A DNA stretch of 64,000 nt, from assembly GCA_018669975.1 (NCBI GenBank), contig JABHSK010000002.1:62001-126000 (forward strand). The letters are read 5' to 3'. Source of the stretch: Candidatus Parcubacteria bacterium (GTDB taxonomy: Bacteria; Patescibacteria; ABY1; UBA1558; GWA2-36-10). Positions 14,968-23,514 of this stretch are shown one piece after another. The stretch's first letter is position 1. Every line of letters begins with the position of its first letter. The position numbers and the translations under genes were made by a program. Below the pieces are notes generated by a model. That model saw nothing but the letters and a program-made list of their open reading frames with translations. It was not told where the DNA came from and searched no databases.

Positions 14968-15994
14968 TTTTACGACGATTCTCTAATATATATATCCAAT
15001 ATTTGCTAGAAGCAATAATTAAGGCTAAATAAAATGGTACAGCAAAAATAACTTCTATCGGCACAGAAGTAAAGGGAAGAGTATAGCCAGAAAAATTAGC
15101 CACTGTACTAGGACCATACACTCGATATTGACTGGCTATCAACCAAGCTTCTATCGGTGTAGTGATTATACCTGCTACCAATAAATAGGCTATAAACTTT
15201 TCTATTAGGTTAAAATGCACTAAAAATTTATCCACGAAACCAATTGCCAACCATATGATTATAATCCAAATACCAGACATCAAAATGCTAACGTCTCTAT
15301 AAAAATATGACCATGCAGGCAAATTAGCATTGAGAACCATAGGTTCAATCATAATTTCAAAAAATATTACTGCTAGCAAAACAATCAACAATTCCCTACC
15401 CCACTTAATCTTTTTCATTGGGATAAGCAATTTCTTGTCGATTACTAGACTCCAATATTTATAAAATCCAATAACTAAAGTCATAAATACTGGGATATAG
15501 TAAAAAGAACTCCATGGAATATTAAACCACGGCACAAAATGATCTTTGATAACCTCTAAAGACTCCGGCGCGTAAGCTCTAATCCCTAAACCCACCACTG
15601 CTTTTTCTGCCCATAAAGCTATAATAAATACGAACAATAAATAAAGCAGAAACTTATGCCATTCTTTAAAATGGACTAAATATTTATCTATCAAAACTAC
15701 TGGCACTAAAATAATTGTTGACCAACCAATGGTTAGCACCCAAGATACATCACGATAGACATAGGCCAATTCTCCCAATCTAAAATTATGCCACATCGGT
15801 GCTGTAAAGAATTCAAAAATAAAAACGCCTAATGCAATAATGGCGAATCTTAAAAAAATCTTGTCTGTAATTTTTGATAAAAAGAATAAAGATGCTGCAG
15901 CCATGACAAAGATAAATACCTCAAAATAAATTATCGGCATAGTGGCAACCTTGTCAAAGTGACAAGCAGCTGAGCTACAAGGTTGAAAAATCAT
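14939..15994 (-). CDS. Polytopic membrane protein with internal duplication
   Basis: About 351 aa, some ten membrane segments. Two halves repeat each other: YVYRDVSWVLTIGW ... VLIDKYLVHFKEWHKFL in the first and YFYRDVSILMSGIW ... FVDKFLVHFNLIEKFI in the second, each followed by a loop ending in FYKYW or SKYW. The halves are distantly reminiscent of the duplicated lycopene cyclase-type membrane domain (GYTLPFTSVPIEVIF), but this is a weak guess prompted partly by the lipid genes nearby. A start at 15940 (MPIIYFEVF) is possible; the 18 extra residues are Cys-containing and not hydrophobic. Confidence 0.55.
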   Translation of the reverse strand: MIFQPCSSAACHFDKVATMPIIYFEVFIFVMAAASLFFLSKITDKIFLRFAIIALGVFIFEFFTAPMWHNFRLGELAYVYRDVSWVLTIGWSTIILVPVVLIDKYLVHFKEWHKFLLYLLFVFIIALWAEKAVVGLGIRAYAPESLEVIKDHFVPWFNIPWSSFYYIPVFMTLVIGFYKYWSLVIDKKLLIPMKKIKWGRELLIVLLAVIFFEIMIEPMVLNANLPAWSYFYRDVSILMSGIWIIIIWLAIGFVDKFLVHFNLIEKFIAYLLVAGIITTPIEAWLIASQYRVYGPSTVANFSGYTLPFTSVPIEVIFAVPFYLALIIASSKYWIYILENRRKNDSSIKNNA

Positions 15995-16044
15995 AGTTCT
16001 TTAATAAGTTATTTAACTATATGTAATATTATAGCACTAAAATA

Positions 16045-17208
16045 TTAGTGTTCACAAGAACAACCTGAACAACCACTCTGTTTTTTATCTGAAGCATTTA
16101 AAAATTCTGAATCCTTCATTTTACAACCCTGCCAGGTAGCCTGGGAAAAATGTGGATGCGTAGACAATTCATCCCAAATTTTATATAGCGGTTTCTGTAA
16201 AATATTTCCAAAACCAGCATGGTTAAAATCACAAGGAGAAATATCACCATATGGTGATGCATAAAAATAACTAGTACCCCCTGAACAACCAGTGCTACGA
16301 TAGCTGGTAGCATAGGCATAGATTAAAACTCCCGGATAACTTTTATCTTTATTATATTTTTTACTAAATGTTATCATCTCCTCTATCCAGGCTCGATTAT
16401 CTATCAAATCATCACGACTTTTGGCGCGACCGACTGGTACCATGTCAAAAACAAGCACTTCATGCACGCCCAGCTCCTGGCCCAACTCAATTATTGCTTT
16501 AAGTCGACCGCTACGGAAATCATCTTCACTAATAGTGCACGATAAACCAACCGTTAAGCCAGCTTTTTTAGCTGCTTGTATACCAGCTAGTGCTTTATCA
16601 AAGAGCCCATCCTTGCGTCGCCTTTTATCATGTTCCTCACGATTAGCTGAATCCATAGAGATATAAACTCCATCTAAGCCAGACTGCTTCAACTGCTCAG
16701 CTTTTTCTTCCAAAAACCATCCGTTAGTAAATAAAATAGCAATTGATAAATCTTTATCAATGCTAGAAACTATTTCTGGTAAATCATCCCTAAGCAAAGG
16801 CTCGCCACCAACTATATTGATAACTGACACACCTAATTCTTGAGCATCCTCTATTAGCTTCTTACTTTGATCTAGGGTCAAAATTTGCCTACTCCTATCA
16901 TCTGCTGATTCAAAGAAACTACAGTGCTCACAATTAACATTACAAGTGTCATTAACTGCAAAGCTCATTAAATTGGGGAAATTACGATTTTGAATAGTAG
17001 AAAAAACTGACCTAGAAAATAAATTAACAGCTGGTTTACTATAAACTGCTGGCGTAGAAAGAGAATACACTGGGTAACCATCACGCCAATGAACAACCTT
17101 ATTATGATTGAGGTAAATTTTATAAACTCGCTCAAAAAAATCTATTGAATATTGAATTGATCTAGTAGAAATAAACCATTTGAATCTAAACTTGGAAAAA
17201 ATACTCAT
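16045..17208 (-). CDS. Radical SAM/SPASM-domain protein
   Basis: 387 aa. The radical SAM cluster motif is C89-x3-C93-x2-C96 (DTCNVNCEHC), followed by the GGEPLL strand motif near residue 138. After the barrel, a SPASM-like region holds further cysteines (STGCSGG, SPCDFNHAGFGN, WQGC) and a terminal SGCSGCSCEH tail, enough for auxiliary Fe-S clusters. SPASM proteins usually modify peptides or anchor substrates. Here the neighbours are lipid enzymes, transcribed divergently from a shared 19-bp region with the CarS-like gene, so modification of a lipid or isoprenoid is a possibility, not shown. Confidence 0.87.
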   Translation of the reverse strand: MSIFSKFRFKWFISTRSIQYSIDFFERVYKIYLNHNKVVHWRDGYPVYSLSTPAVYSKPAVNLFSRSVFSTIQNRNFPNLMSFAVNDTCNVNCEHCSFFESADDRSRQILTLDQSKKLIEDAQELGVSVINIVGGEPLLRDDLPEIVSSIDKDLSIAILFTNGWFLEEKAEQLKQSGLDGVYISMDSANREEHDKRRRKDGLFDKALAGIQAAKKAGLTVGLSCTISEDDFRSGRLKAIIELGQELGVHEVLVFDMVPVGRAKSRDDLIDNRAWIEEMITFSKKYNKDKSYPGVLIYAYATSYRSTGCSGGTSYFYASPYGDISPCDFNHAGFGNILQKPLYKIWDELSTHPHFSQATWQGCKMKDSEFLNASDKKQSGCSGCSCEH

Positions 17209-17227
17209 ATTGAATTATAATTAATAT
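17209..17227. promoter_or_regulatory. 19-bp divergent promoter with shared palindromic -10
   Basis: Only 19 bp separate the ATGs of 17208 (minus) and 17228 (plus). The palindrome ATTATAAT (17214-17221) gives TATAAT on both strands, 5 nt before one ATG and 6 nt before the other. Both transcripts must be leaderless or nearly so if these are the -10 elements. Confidence 0.55.
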
Positions 17228-17776
17228 ATGTTAATTAAAGAAATAATATTTTTTATTACACCGCTATTATTAGCTGGTCTAATCCATCACTTATTTGTTA
17301 TTAAATTTGATCTGGTCAAACAACTTGCAAGACCTATTGATAATAACCTATTTTTAGGTGGGCAGCAATTATTCGGTCAGTCAAAGACTTGGCGTGGCAT
17401 TATTGTTATGACTGCCTTATCCGGTCTTTTTTACTACTACTTGTCATACTGGATTAATATTGAGACAAATTACCCAGCCCTTATATCTGGGATGCTCATA
17501 GGCCTCGGCTATGCTCTGGGTGAATTGCCAAACAGCTTTATAAAACGCCGTCTCCATATAGGTGCTAGTCAATCAAATTATAAGGGTTTTAAAAAAATAT
17601 TTTATCTTATCGATCAGGTTGATTCTGTAGTCGGTGCTTTAATATTATTATATGTTGTCTACCAGCCATCAATAAACCTGGTGCTATCAATATTAATAAT
17701 TAGTTCTTTACTGCATTTATTAATAGACAGTTATCTGCATAAATTCAGCTACAAAAAATCAAACAATATACAATAA
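17228..17776 (+). CDS. CDP-archaeol synthase (CarS)-like membrane cytidylyltransferase
   Basis: 182 aa, five or so membrane segments. Conserved CarS/CdsA-type motifs: FGQSKTWRG (49-57), LGELPNSFIKRR (97-108) and DQVDSVVG (129-136), in the correct order and at the size of archaeal CarS, shorter than bacterial CdsA. The family activates a phospholipid precursor with CTP to a CDP-lipid. Bacterial members exist, so archaeal lipids are not proven. Its 3' end overlaps the convergent kinase-like gene by 18 nt. Confidence 0.82.
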   Translation: MLIKEIIFFITPLLLAGLIHHLFVIKFDLVKQLARPIDNNLFLGGQQLFGQSKTWRGIIVMTALSGLFYYYLSYWINIETNYPALISGMLIGLGYALGELPNSFIKRRLHIGASQSNYKGFKKIFYLIDQVDSVVGALILLYVVYQPSINLVLSILIISSLLHLLIDSYLHKFSYKKSNNIQ

Positions 17777-18409
17777 ATAATAAATAGCCGCGCCAGCAGA
17801 CACTGGTACCACCAAATTATCCAAACCTTTACCAAATAAACCTTCTAAGAAGCTAACCAATAAAGCAGCTATTATTGCGAAAACGAAATCTAATGCAGAT
17901 AATTGACCCTTAACAAACCAGACTACTCCCAATAATACCAACAATGTCACTATAAAAAACAAAACACTGCCCAGCCATGTTTTTTCTCCAGTGAGATTGT
18001 ATTTTTTTTGTCCAAATTTATAACCAATCACGCCAGCCAAACCATCGGCTAACGCTAAAATCAAAACCGCGCCCTGAAAAATGATAGCCTTAATTGGCAC
18101 AAAAGTAACAAAAGTAACTGTCAGTCCAAGTGGAAACAAAACCGCGCCCGAACTATGCCCGTTTATTTTATGAACACTGTCTAATAATTTCTGCCTTTTT
18201 ATAATTAATAAAAATAAAGCGAAAAAAATACCAATAACCACTGCCATTGGTACTCCAAACCAAACTGGTAACAACAAAGAGACAAAACCACCGCCAATAT
18301 GAGCAATCTTTCTAGAATACTCTGTCCGCATACCCCGACGATAAAAAAACTCACCTGTCAAAAATACAGCTACATACAAAATTAAAATTATAATTAAATG
18401 CCAAATCAT
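17759..18409 (-). CDS. Dolichol/phytol kinase-like CTP-dependent membrane kinase
   Basis: 216 aa, about six membrane segments. The family pattern is visible: an early RKIAHIGGGF motif, a central LADGLAGVIGYKFG segment and GEKTWLGSVLFF, shared with SEC59/VTE5-type polyprenol kinases and distantly with CdsA. Known members phosphorylate polyprenols with CTP, but the bacterial substrates are mostly untested. The start overlaps the end of the GNAT gene by 4 nt (ATGA-type), showing translational coupling in the minus-strand operon. Confidence 0.8.
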   Translation of the reverse strand: MIWHLIIILILYVAVFLTGEFFYRRGMRTEYSRKIAHIGGGFVSLLLPVWFGVPMAVVIGIFFALFLLIIKRQKLLDSVHKINGHSSGAVLFPLGLTVTFVTFVPIKAIIFQGAVLILALADGLAGVIGYKFGQKKYNLTGEKTWLGSVLFFIVTLLVLLGVVWFVKGQLSALDFVFAIIAALLVSFLEGLFGKGLDNLVVPVSAGAAIYYLLYIV

Positions 18410-19422
18410 ATTTGTTTTTGATAAGCCCGATAATACCTATAAATATCTGCACCCTTAGTCAAATTCAAGATGCCTTGATTATCTTCACGCATAGTAGAAA
18501 ATATAAATTCCTTAACGTTCTGCTTTTTAGCTTGCTGATATACCCAATAAAACATAGCTTTGCCAATAGCCTGCCCCTGAAATTTACTGCCGACTGCAAA
18601 GGTTTTAATTATAACTCTATCTGAATCACTTACATCTGCAACAGCAAAACAAAAAGCAGCAGCACATTTTTTCTTATCTAACACCAAACAACTAAAAGGC
18701 AGGGTTGATGTTCTATCTAAATCTTTATAATAATGGGCAAACTCTTCTAAGCTAATTTTAGCAAATGACCAGGAATCTACAAATACCTCGCTAATCATCT
18801 GAAATATAGCTTGCAAACTAGCCTGATAATTTTTCTCATTAATGTGCTCAAAAACAAATCCATTGGCCACTACCTCCGAAAAATCTTGAGCAAAATTAGT
18901 AAAACCGCAATCTTTCAATGAAGATATAGTAGAAACATTTTGCTGAGCTATTTCAAAATTTGCGTTTTCAAATAAATCTTTATAATAGGCCCTACAAAAT
19001 GGCTCTAGAGAAAAAGGCTGTCTGTCTTCAGGAAATGACACTCGCCAATTTTGCCAAGTAGTTAAATTAATCGGCCCACGTAAAATTTTTCTACCCAGTT
19101 GTCGTGCGTGCTCCGATATAGCGTCAAAAATTTTATCTGCGTAGACTTGATTATTTTTAGACTCAAAACAACCTAGTAAGGCCAATTCTGCTGGCAAACG
19201 AGAGTCTGTAATAACCGCTGCGTGAGCCACTGGCTTGCCCTGATCCAACAACAAAAAATTATCTACAGAACCAAAATTAAAAAAGGGATTACTAATATTA
19301 TTAATCTTTCTAGCCTCCTCTACCTTTGTCCTTGCGACATCTGGATAGTCCCGATAAATATCTACAATCAGATCACTATAATCGCTAAGCAAGCCGTCAA
19401 TTTTGTAATTAATGACTTCCAT
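18406..19422 (-). CDS. GNAT-type acyltransferase-like protein
   Basis: 338 aa, soluble. The C-terminal third carries the acyl-CoA-binding pattern of GNAT enzymes (IIKTFAVGSKFQGQAIGKAMF, then KEFIFSTMREDNQ); the N-terminal region may be a second, degenerate GNAT fold. The substrate is unknown. Embedded in the lipid operon with 4-nt and 14-nt overlaps to its neighbours, it may acylate a lipid headgroup or precursor. Confidence 0.7.
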   Translation of the reverse strand: MEVINYKIDGLLSDYSDLIVDIYRDYPDVARTKVEEARKINNISNPFFNFGSVDNFLLLDQGKPVAHAAVITDSRLPAELALLGCFESKNNQVYADKIFDAISEHARQLGRKILRGPINLTTWQNWRVSFPEDRQPFSLEPFCRAYYKDLFENANFEIAQQNVSTISSLKDCGFTNFAQDFSEVVANGFVFEHINEKNYQASLQAIFQMISEVFVDSWSFAKISLEEFAHYYKDLDRTSTLPFSCLVLDKKKCAAAFCFAVADVSDSDRVIIKTFAVGSKFQGQAIGKAMFYWVYQQAKKQNVKEFIFSTMREDNQGILNLTKGADIYRYYRAYQKQI

Positions 19423-20035
19423 AAAAATGTAAATACAACATTACTGCAATTAAAGCTGCCAAAAAGATAACAAAGCCACTAATTTTTTTTGGTTTTGGGA
19501 AAGGGAAAGTAGACAACATTAAAATACTAGTCAACATAATTAAAACATCTGATATATAGACAAAATATTGCACGGCATTAAGCTTAAATATCAAAAACAA
19601 CAGAACCAATAAATGACTAAAGACTACTGGCAGACCTGGATAATTAAAACCAGACACATAGCCCAACACATTGAAACGTGCTAAACGAAAAACTCCACTG
19701 GCTAAAAAAATAAAAATTACTATAATAGACCCGATGTCTTGCAAACCGAAAAATAAATAAAAAGCCAAAGCTGGATAAACTAAGTAAATAAAAACATCAA
19801 CTTGCCCGTCTAGTAAACGACCAAAATCTGAGCTTATACCTAATTTTCTAGCTAACCAACCATCTGCAAAATCAACAATAAAAGCTAACAGCACCAAGGC
19901 AAAAGATAAATAGAATTGACCCTGCAATAGAAAAACTATTGCTAACCAAACTGTTAATAGAGCCAATAAAGTAATGGCGTTTGGTCCATTAAAAAATTGA
20001 TTATTTTTTTCATTGTCCATAGATGATTTCTCCAT
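19409..20035 (-). CDS. CDP-alcohol phosphatidyltransferase
   Basis: 208 aa, about six membrane segments. The complete catalytic signature is present: D55-x2-D58-G59-x2-A62-R63-x8-G72-x3-D76-x3-D80. Family enzymes replace CMP of a CDP-lipid with an alcohol such as serine, glycerol phosphate or inositol phosphate; the acceptor cannot be predicted reliably. It could use the product of the CarS-like enzyme. It overlaps the upstream gene by 26 nt; a start at M6 (20020) is also possible. Confidence 0.88.
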   Translation of the reverse strand: MEKSSMDNEKNNQFFNGPNAITLLALLTVWLAIVFLLQGQFYLSFALVLLAFIVDFADGWLARKLGISSDFGRLLDGQVDVFIYLVYPALAFYLFFGLQDIGSIIVIFIFLASGVFRLARFNVLGYVSGFNYPGLPVVFSHLLVLLFLIFKLNAVQYFVYISDVLIMLTSILMLSTFPFPKPKKISGFVIFLAALIAVMLYLHFYGSH

Positions 20036-21722
20036 TAGAAAAATTTAAGCTAATATTAGTATCATTTTTGATCATTTTGGTGGCCTTGTCCACTCCTACC
20101 AAACAAGGAATTTGTAATTCTCTAGCAACAATGGCCGCGTGAGACAACATCCCACCTCTTTCCACCACAATTCCCTTAACCAGGGGGAAAACTATTGACC
20201 AACCAGGATCAGTCTGCCTAGTGACTAAAATTTTATTCACATAGTCAGCCTTAGGATCAAAGTCGGTCAGCACCAAAGCAGTGCCGCTAACTATATCTTG
20301 ATCTATTCTAGAGGCGACTGATCCGGATAGTGATGTTTTGTCAACTGAATGACTGATTTTATGTAAAAATTCTTTTTCTTTTTCACAAATAGCTTTTCTA
20401 GTTTCTATTCTACGTGGTAAATCAATTTCTCGCCAGGCATCCCCTGCTATTTGTCGCTGATTTATTAATTTTTCAACCTGTTCTCTGTTCATTTTTTTAT
20501 CAATCAAAGAAAATATCTCTCCAATTTTTAAATAAAATATATCTCGCTGTGATTTTAATAAGTTCTGCTGAGACAATCTATCCCCCATCTCTAAAAACAC
20601 CCTCCTGGCAAAACCAAAAATTAAAGTGCGCTTAAATCTAGTCTCTTCCCGACGACGAATTGAATTAACAGACCACTTAACAATAAATTTCAACAATGCT
20701 TTTTTAAACACTGAGCAATTTTTATAATCTAAAGTTTGAATATTGCCAGCAGATCCCACATGATTACTATTATTCCTATCACTAACCACTATCTTTTGTA
20801 AGAAACTAACAAATACCTGTGGAGATTCTTGCAATGTAATTGCCTCCAATTTTAATTCATTAGGTGATCGACTACCAAACTTTTTTAAATACTGAAAAAT
20901 TATCTGACTAACTTTATTGTCTTGAAATTGACTATTCAATTTATCCCAAACAAAATTTTCATCACTATTTTTAAACAACTCACGTAGATCACTATCTGCT
21001 TTTATTTTTTGACTAATCTTAATGACCTCTAAGCCTGGATCCAACGAAATTAATGAACTGTGTGATTGCATCCTTAGATGATTATAAACGTTATCTTCTT
21101 GAAGCCATTTTTTAAAAAGCTTATCAGCTATCCCTGTACTAATCATGACTGCTAAATCATTAGCGATTGGGACCTTCCACCTAGTTGTTAAATCTTTAAC
21201 CAAAGATAAATAAATCCTCCTGAGCCGTTTTAAATCAAAAGATTTTAAGTCTAACTTATCTGATTGCTCAAATATCTGATCAAACTTTTTGTTAAAATTA
21301 TTAACTAAGACTCCCATGAAAATAAAGGTAAAAATCATTTTAACAAACTGCCAAATCATAACCGACAAATCGATAAAATACCTTTGCCAAAAACCATACC
21401 GCTGACCATTATCATGGTCATGCTCCTTTTGCACACCAAGCATTTTTTCCAAAAAACGACGATTAAATTTATAGCCTGGCAAAAAAGAGATTAATCTATA
21501 CCAATTAATCAAATCATAATACATACGATGCCCAATAAAAACTACCATCTGCCTAAACATATCATCGTTAGCCTTTATGGTACCTTGGCTAACACCCATC
21601 ATCTGACAAAAACTTTTATAAACCTCTTGATAGACATATCGAGCAAAAGAAAAAGTTAGTGGAGTTGTAATTCCTGAATAACTCTCTGCCAAATTAGAAT
21701 TGTCATAAATATTTTTAGACAT
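20010..21722 (-). CDS. PEP-synthase-type swivelling His domain protein (split phosphotransferase, C-terminal part)
   Basis: 570 aa. The last 110 residues form the PEP-utilising mobile (swivelling) domain with the phosphohistidine in GGMLSHAAIVAREL (H528). The preceding 450 residues are helical and basic with no recognised fold, comparable in position to the substrate-binding domain of rifampin phosphotransferase. No ATP-grasp domain is present; one is encoded separately at 22622, so together they would make a split enzyme: ATP-grasp phosphorylates His, which swivels to the substrate. The acceptor is unknown. A 5-nt gap separates it from the UbiA gene. Confidence 0.8.
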   Translation of the reverse strand: MSKNIYDNSNLAESYSGITTPLTFSFARYVYQEVYKSFCQMMGVSQGTIKANDDMFRQMVVFIGHRMYYDLINWYRLISFLPGYKFNRRFLEKMLGVQKEHDHDNGQRYGFWQRYFIDLSVMIWQFVKMIFTFIFMGVLVNNFNKKFDQIFEQSDKLDLKSFDLKRLRRIYLSLVKDLTTRWKVPIANDLAVMISTGIADKLFKKWLQEDNVYNHLRMQSHSSLISLDPGLEVIKISQKIKADSDLRELFKNSDENFVWDKLNSQFQDNKVSQIIFQYLKKFGSRSPNELKLEAITLQESPQVFVSFLQKIVVSDRNNSNHVGSAGNIQTLDYKNCSVFKKALLKFIVKWSVNSIRRREETRFKRTLIFGFARRVFLEMGDRLSQQNLLKSQRDIFYLKIGEIFSLIDKKMNREQVEKLINQRQIAGDAWREIDLPRRIETRKAICEKEKEFLHKISHSVDKTSLSGSVASRIDQDIVSGTALVLTDFDPKADYVNKILVTRQTDPGWSIVFPLVKGIVVERGGMLSHAAIVARELQIPCLVGVDKATKMIKNDTNISLNFSNGEIIYGQ

Positions 21723-21727
21723 CCGTT

Positions 21728-22615
21728 CTAGATAAACAAACTAATGATAAAAACTATATCTGCTACCATCGCAAATAAAATTGACGTATTAAATACTTGT
21801 TTAGCCCCTTTATTGCTAGGATGTTTGATAAATTTATAAACAAACAACATCAAGACTATACAAATACAAAAATTTATATAAAATAAACTTGTTGAAAAAA
21901 ATAAATCTATCTTAATATATGACCAAAGCACTGCAAATGATAAAGCAGTCACTAAAATTGACGCACCCTTGATACCATATTGAGCAGTATATGTATCTCT
22001 AGAGGCAATTTCCATATCTTTTGGTCTAAATTTTCTAGTCACCTCCAGTAAAAACAACTGGCTACCCAAAAATACAAATAAATACCAAAAAAATGGGCTG
22101 TTTATTTCTGGCCAAGTAGCCCCACTCAGTGCAAAGATATAAAAAAATAAGGGTAATAATAAAATTTCATGAGAGGCAATGTACACCGTGAAGTGCTTCT
22201 TAAGCCATTTAGCAACAAAGAATTCCTTAAACATCAACAAAGAATAAAACATTGCTACTACAAACATTAATAAAGAAAATAACCCCGCAGACAAAGAAAT
22301 TAAAACTTCTAAAATTAAAATTAGCCAAACAATCTTTTTTAATTCTACCAATTTAATCAACCCCCTAACTACTGGCCTATCTGGATAATGCTCTTTATCA
22401 TGATCATAATCTTTAAACTCATCAAATAACCTTAGACGAAATAAAAAAAGCCATAGGGCTAGGCTAGGCCAAACGAATGCCCATAAATTTTCCGTGCCTA
22501 AATAAAATTGAATACCCCAGGCAGCTACCAAAGAAAAAATTAAAGACAAAGGTATGAATTGCTGCAATGGAAAACGCTCTTTTAAATACTGGGCAAAGTT
22601 TTTGTAAGTCAACAT
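21728..22615 (-). CDS. UbiA-family prenyltransferase
   Basis: 295 aa, about eight membrane segments. The first prenyl-diphosphate motif is D65-EFK-D69-YDHD73 followed by YPDRPVVRG; the second is in RPKDMEIASRDTYTAQYG (about 200-217). UbiA enzymes transfer a prenyl chain to an aromatic or, in archaeal DGGGP synthase, to geranylgeranylglyceryl phosphate. The location between the two halves of a phosphotransferase and near CarS-like and CDP-alcohol transferase genes favours a lipid acceptor, by inference. Confidence 0.87.
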   Translation of the reverse strand: MLTYKNFAQYLKERFPLQQFIPLSLIFSLVAAWGIQFYLGTENLWAFVWPSLALWLFLFRLRLFDEFKDYDHDKEHYPDRPVVRGLIKLVELKKIVWLILILEVLISLSAGLFSLLMFVVAMFYSLLMFKEFFVAKWLKKHFTVYIASHEILLLPLFFYIFALSGATWPEINSPFFWYLFVFLGSQLFLLEVTRKFRPKDMEIASRDTYTAQYGIKGASILVTALSFAVLWSYIKIDLFFSTSLFYINFCICIVLMLFVYKFIKHPSNKGAKQVFNTSILFAMVADIVFIISLFI

Positions 22616-22621
22616 ACAAAA

Positions 22622-23383
22622 TTATAAGGTAGTTATTGGTCTGGCTTGTAAAATAAATGTTTTATCATCCTTGATGCACCATTCAATATCACAGGGATAT
22701 CCAAAATGTTTTTCTATCTTCAAACAATCATCTGATAATTGCCTTAACTGTTCATCTGTTATATTGATTTTAGATTTGGTCTGCACATCAATCACTTTAC
22801 TGGTTTTTTTATCAACTACATAACAATTCGGCGTCACCTCACCGTTAACAAGTTTATCGCCAGAGCCAGCACAAGCCTCTATTATCATTTCGTTTTTTTG
22901 TTTGGAGATAGGATTAACTGTAAAACATACTCCTGCCATATCTGCATCTATCATCTCCTGCACCACTACAGCCATGTGAATATTTTTAATTTTTATTCCC
23001 TGCTGTTTTGCATAGGCCTTCACTTTTTCAGAAGATACTGCTCGCCAACAATCCTCTACTGCAGCTAATACCTTAGACTTCTTAACATCGAGGTAACTCT
23101 CAAAAATTCCCGCCCAAGATGCTTGAGCTGAATCCTCAACCAAAGCTGAAGACCTTACTGCCGCCTTCTTCAATTTTAAAGCATCAAATCTTTCTAGAAT
23201 CTCCTCACTCGTCTTTGAATCAATCTGCTTTGATCTTTTATAACGATTAAAGCTCGGTGTCAATATTACAAAACCAGGCGGAACTAAAAAATCAGCTGAT
23301 ATCATGTCACCTAAAGATGCTGCTTTGCCGCCAGCTCTATTTTTATCCTTTCTATTTATTTGATATAAGTTTTTTGTATTCAT
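22622..23383 (-). CDS. PEP synthase/PPDK-type ATP-grasp domain protein (split phosphotransferase, N-terminal part)
   Basis: 253 aa, only the pyruvate phosphate dikinase ATP-binding domain: GGKAASLGDM near residue 18, AVRSSALVEDSAQASWAGIFESYLDV near 75-100, AGVCFTVNP, GEVTPNCYVVD and the terminal CDIEWCIKDD ... ILQARPIT. All nucleotide-site motifs are intact, so it is not a decayed fragment but a standalone domain. Full PEP synthases exceed 750 aa and also need the His domain (found at 20010) and a PEP/pyruvate barrel, which is absent here. First gene of the minus-strand operon; TATAAT lies 7 nt before the ATG. Confidence 0.85.
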   Translation of the reverse strand: MNTKNLYQINRKDKNRAGGKAASLGDMISADFLVPPGFVILTPSFNRYKRSKQIDSKTSEEILERFDALKLKKAAVRSSALVEDSAQASWAGIFESYLDVKKSKVLAAVEDCWRAVSSEKVKAYAKQQGIKIKNIHMAVVVQEMIDADMAGVCFTVNPISKQKNEMIIEACAGSGDKLVNGEVTPNCYVVDKKTSKVIDVQTKSKINITDEQLRQLSDDCLKIEKHFGYPCDIEWCIKDDKTFILQARPITTL

Positions 23384-23430
23384 TACTATAATTATAACAT
23401 TCTTATAAACAAAAAACTATCAACCATATC

Positions 23431-23459
23431 TTGACAAAATGCTTATTTTATAGTATACT
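23431..23459 (+). promoter_or_regulatory. Near-consensus sigma-70 promoter of the 23515 gene
   Basis: TTGACA (23431-23436), 17-nt spacer, TATACT (23454-23459). Confidence 0.82.
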
Positions 23460-23514
23460 GCAATGTTTTCGACCATTCAAAATCAATCACAAAACCTTAA
23501 AAAGGGAGAAGATC

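Noticed and set aside
16045..23383. Carotenoid or ubiquinone biosynthesis cluster
   Set aside because: UbiA is present, but no phytoene synthase, desaturase or aromatic-ring enzymes are visible; CarS-like and CDP-alcohol transferase genes point to phospholipid-type chemistry.
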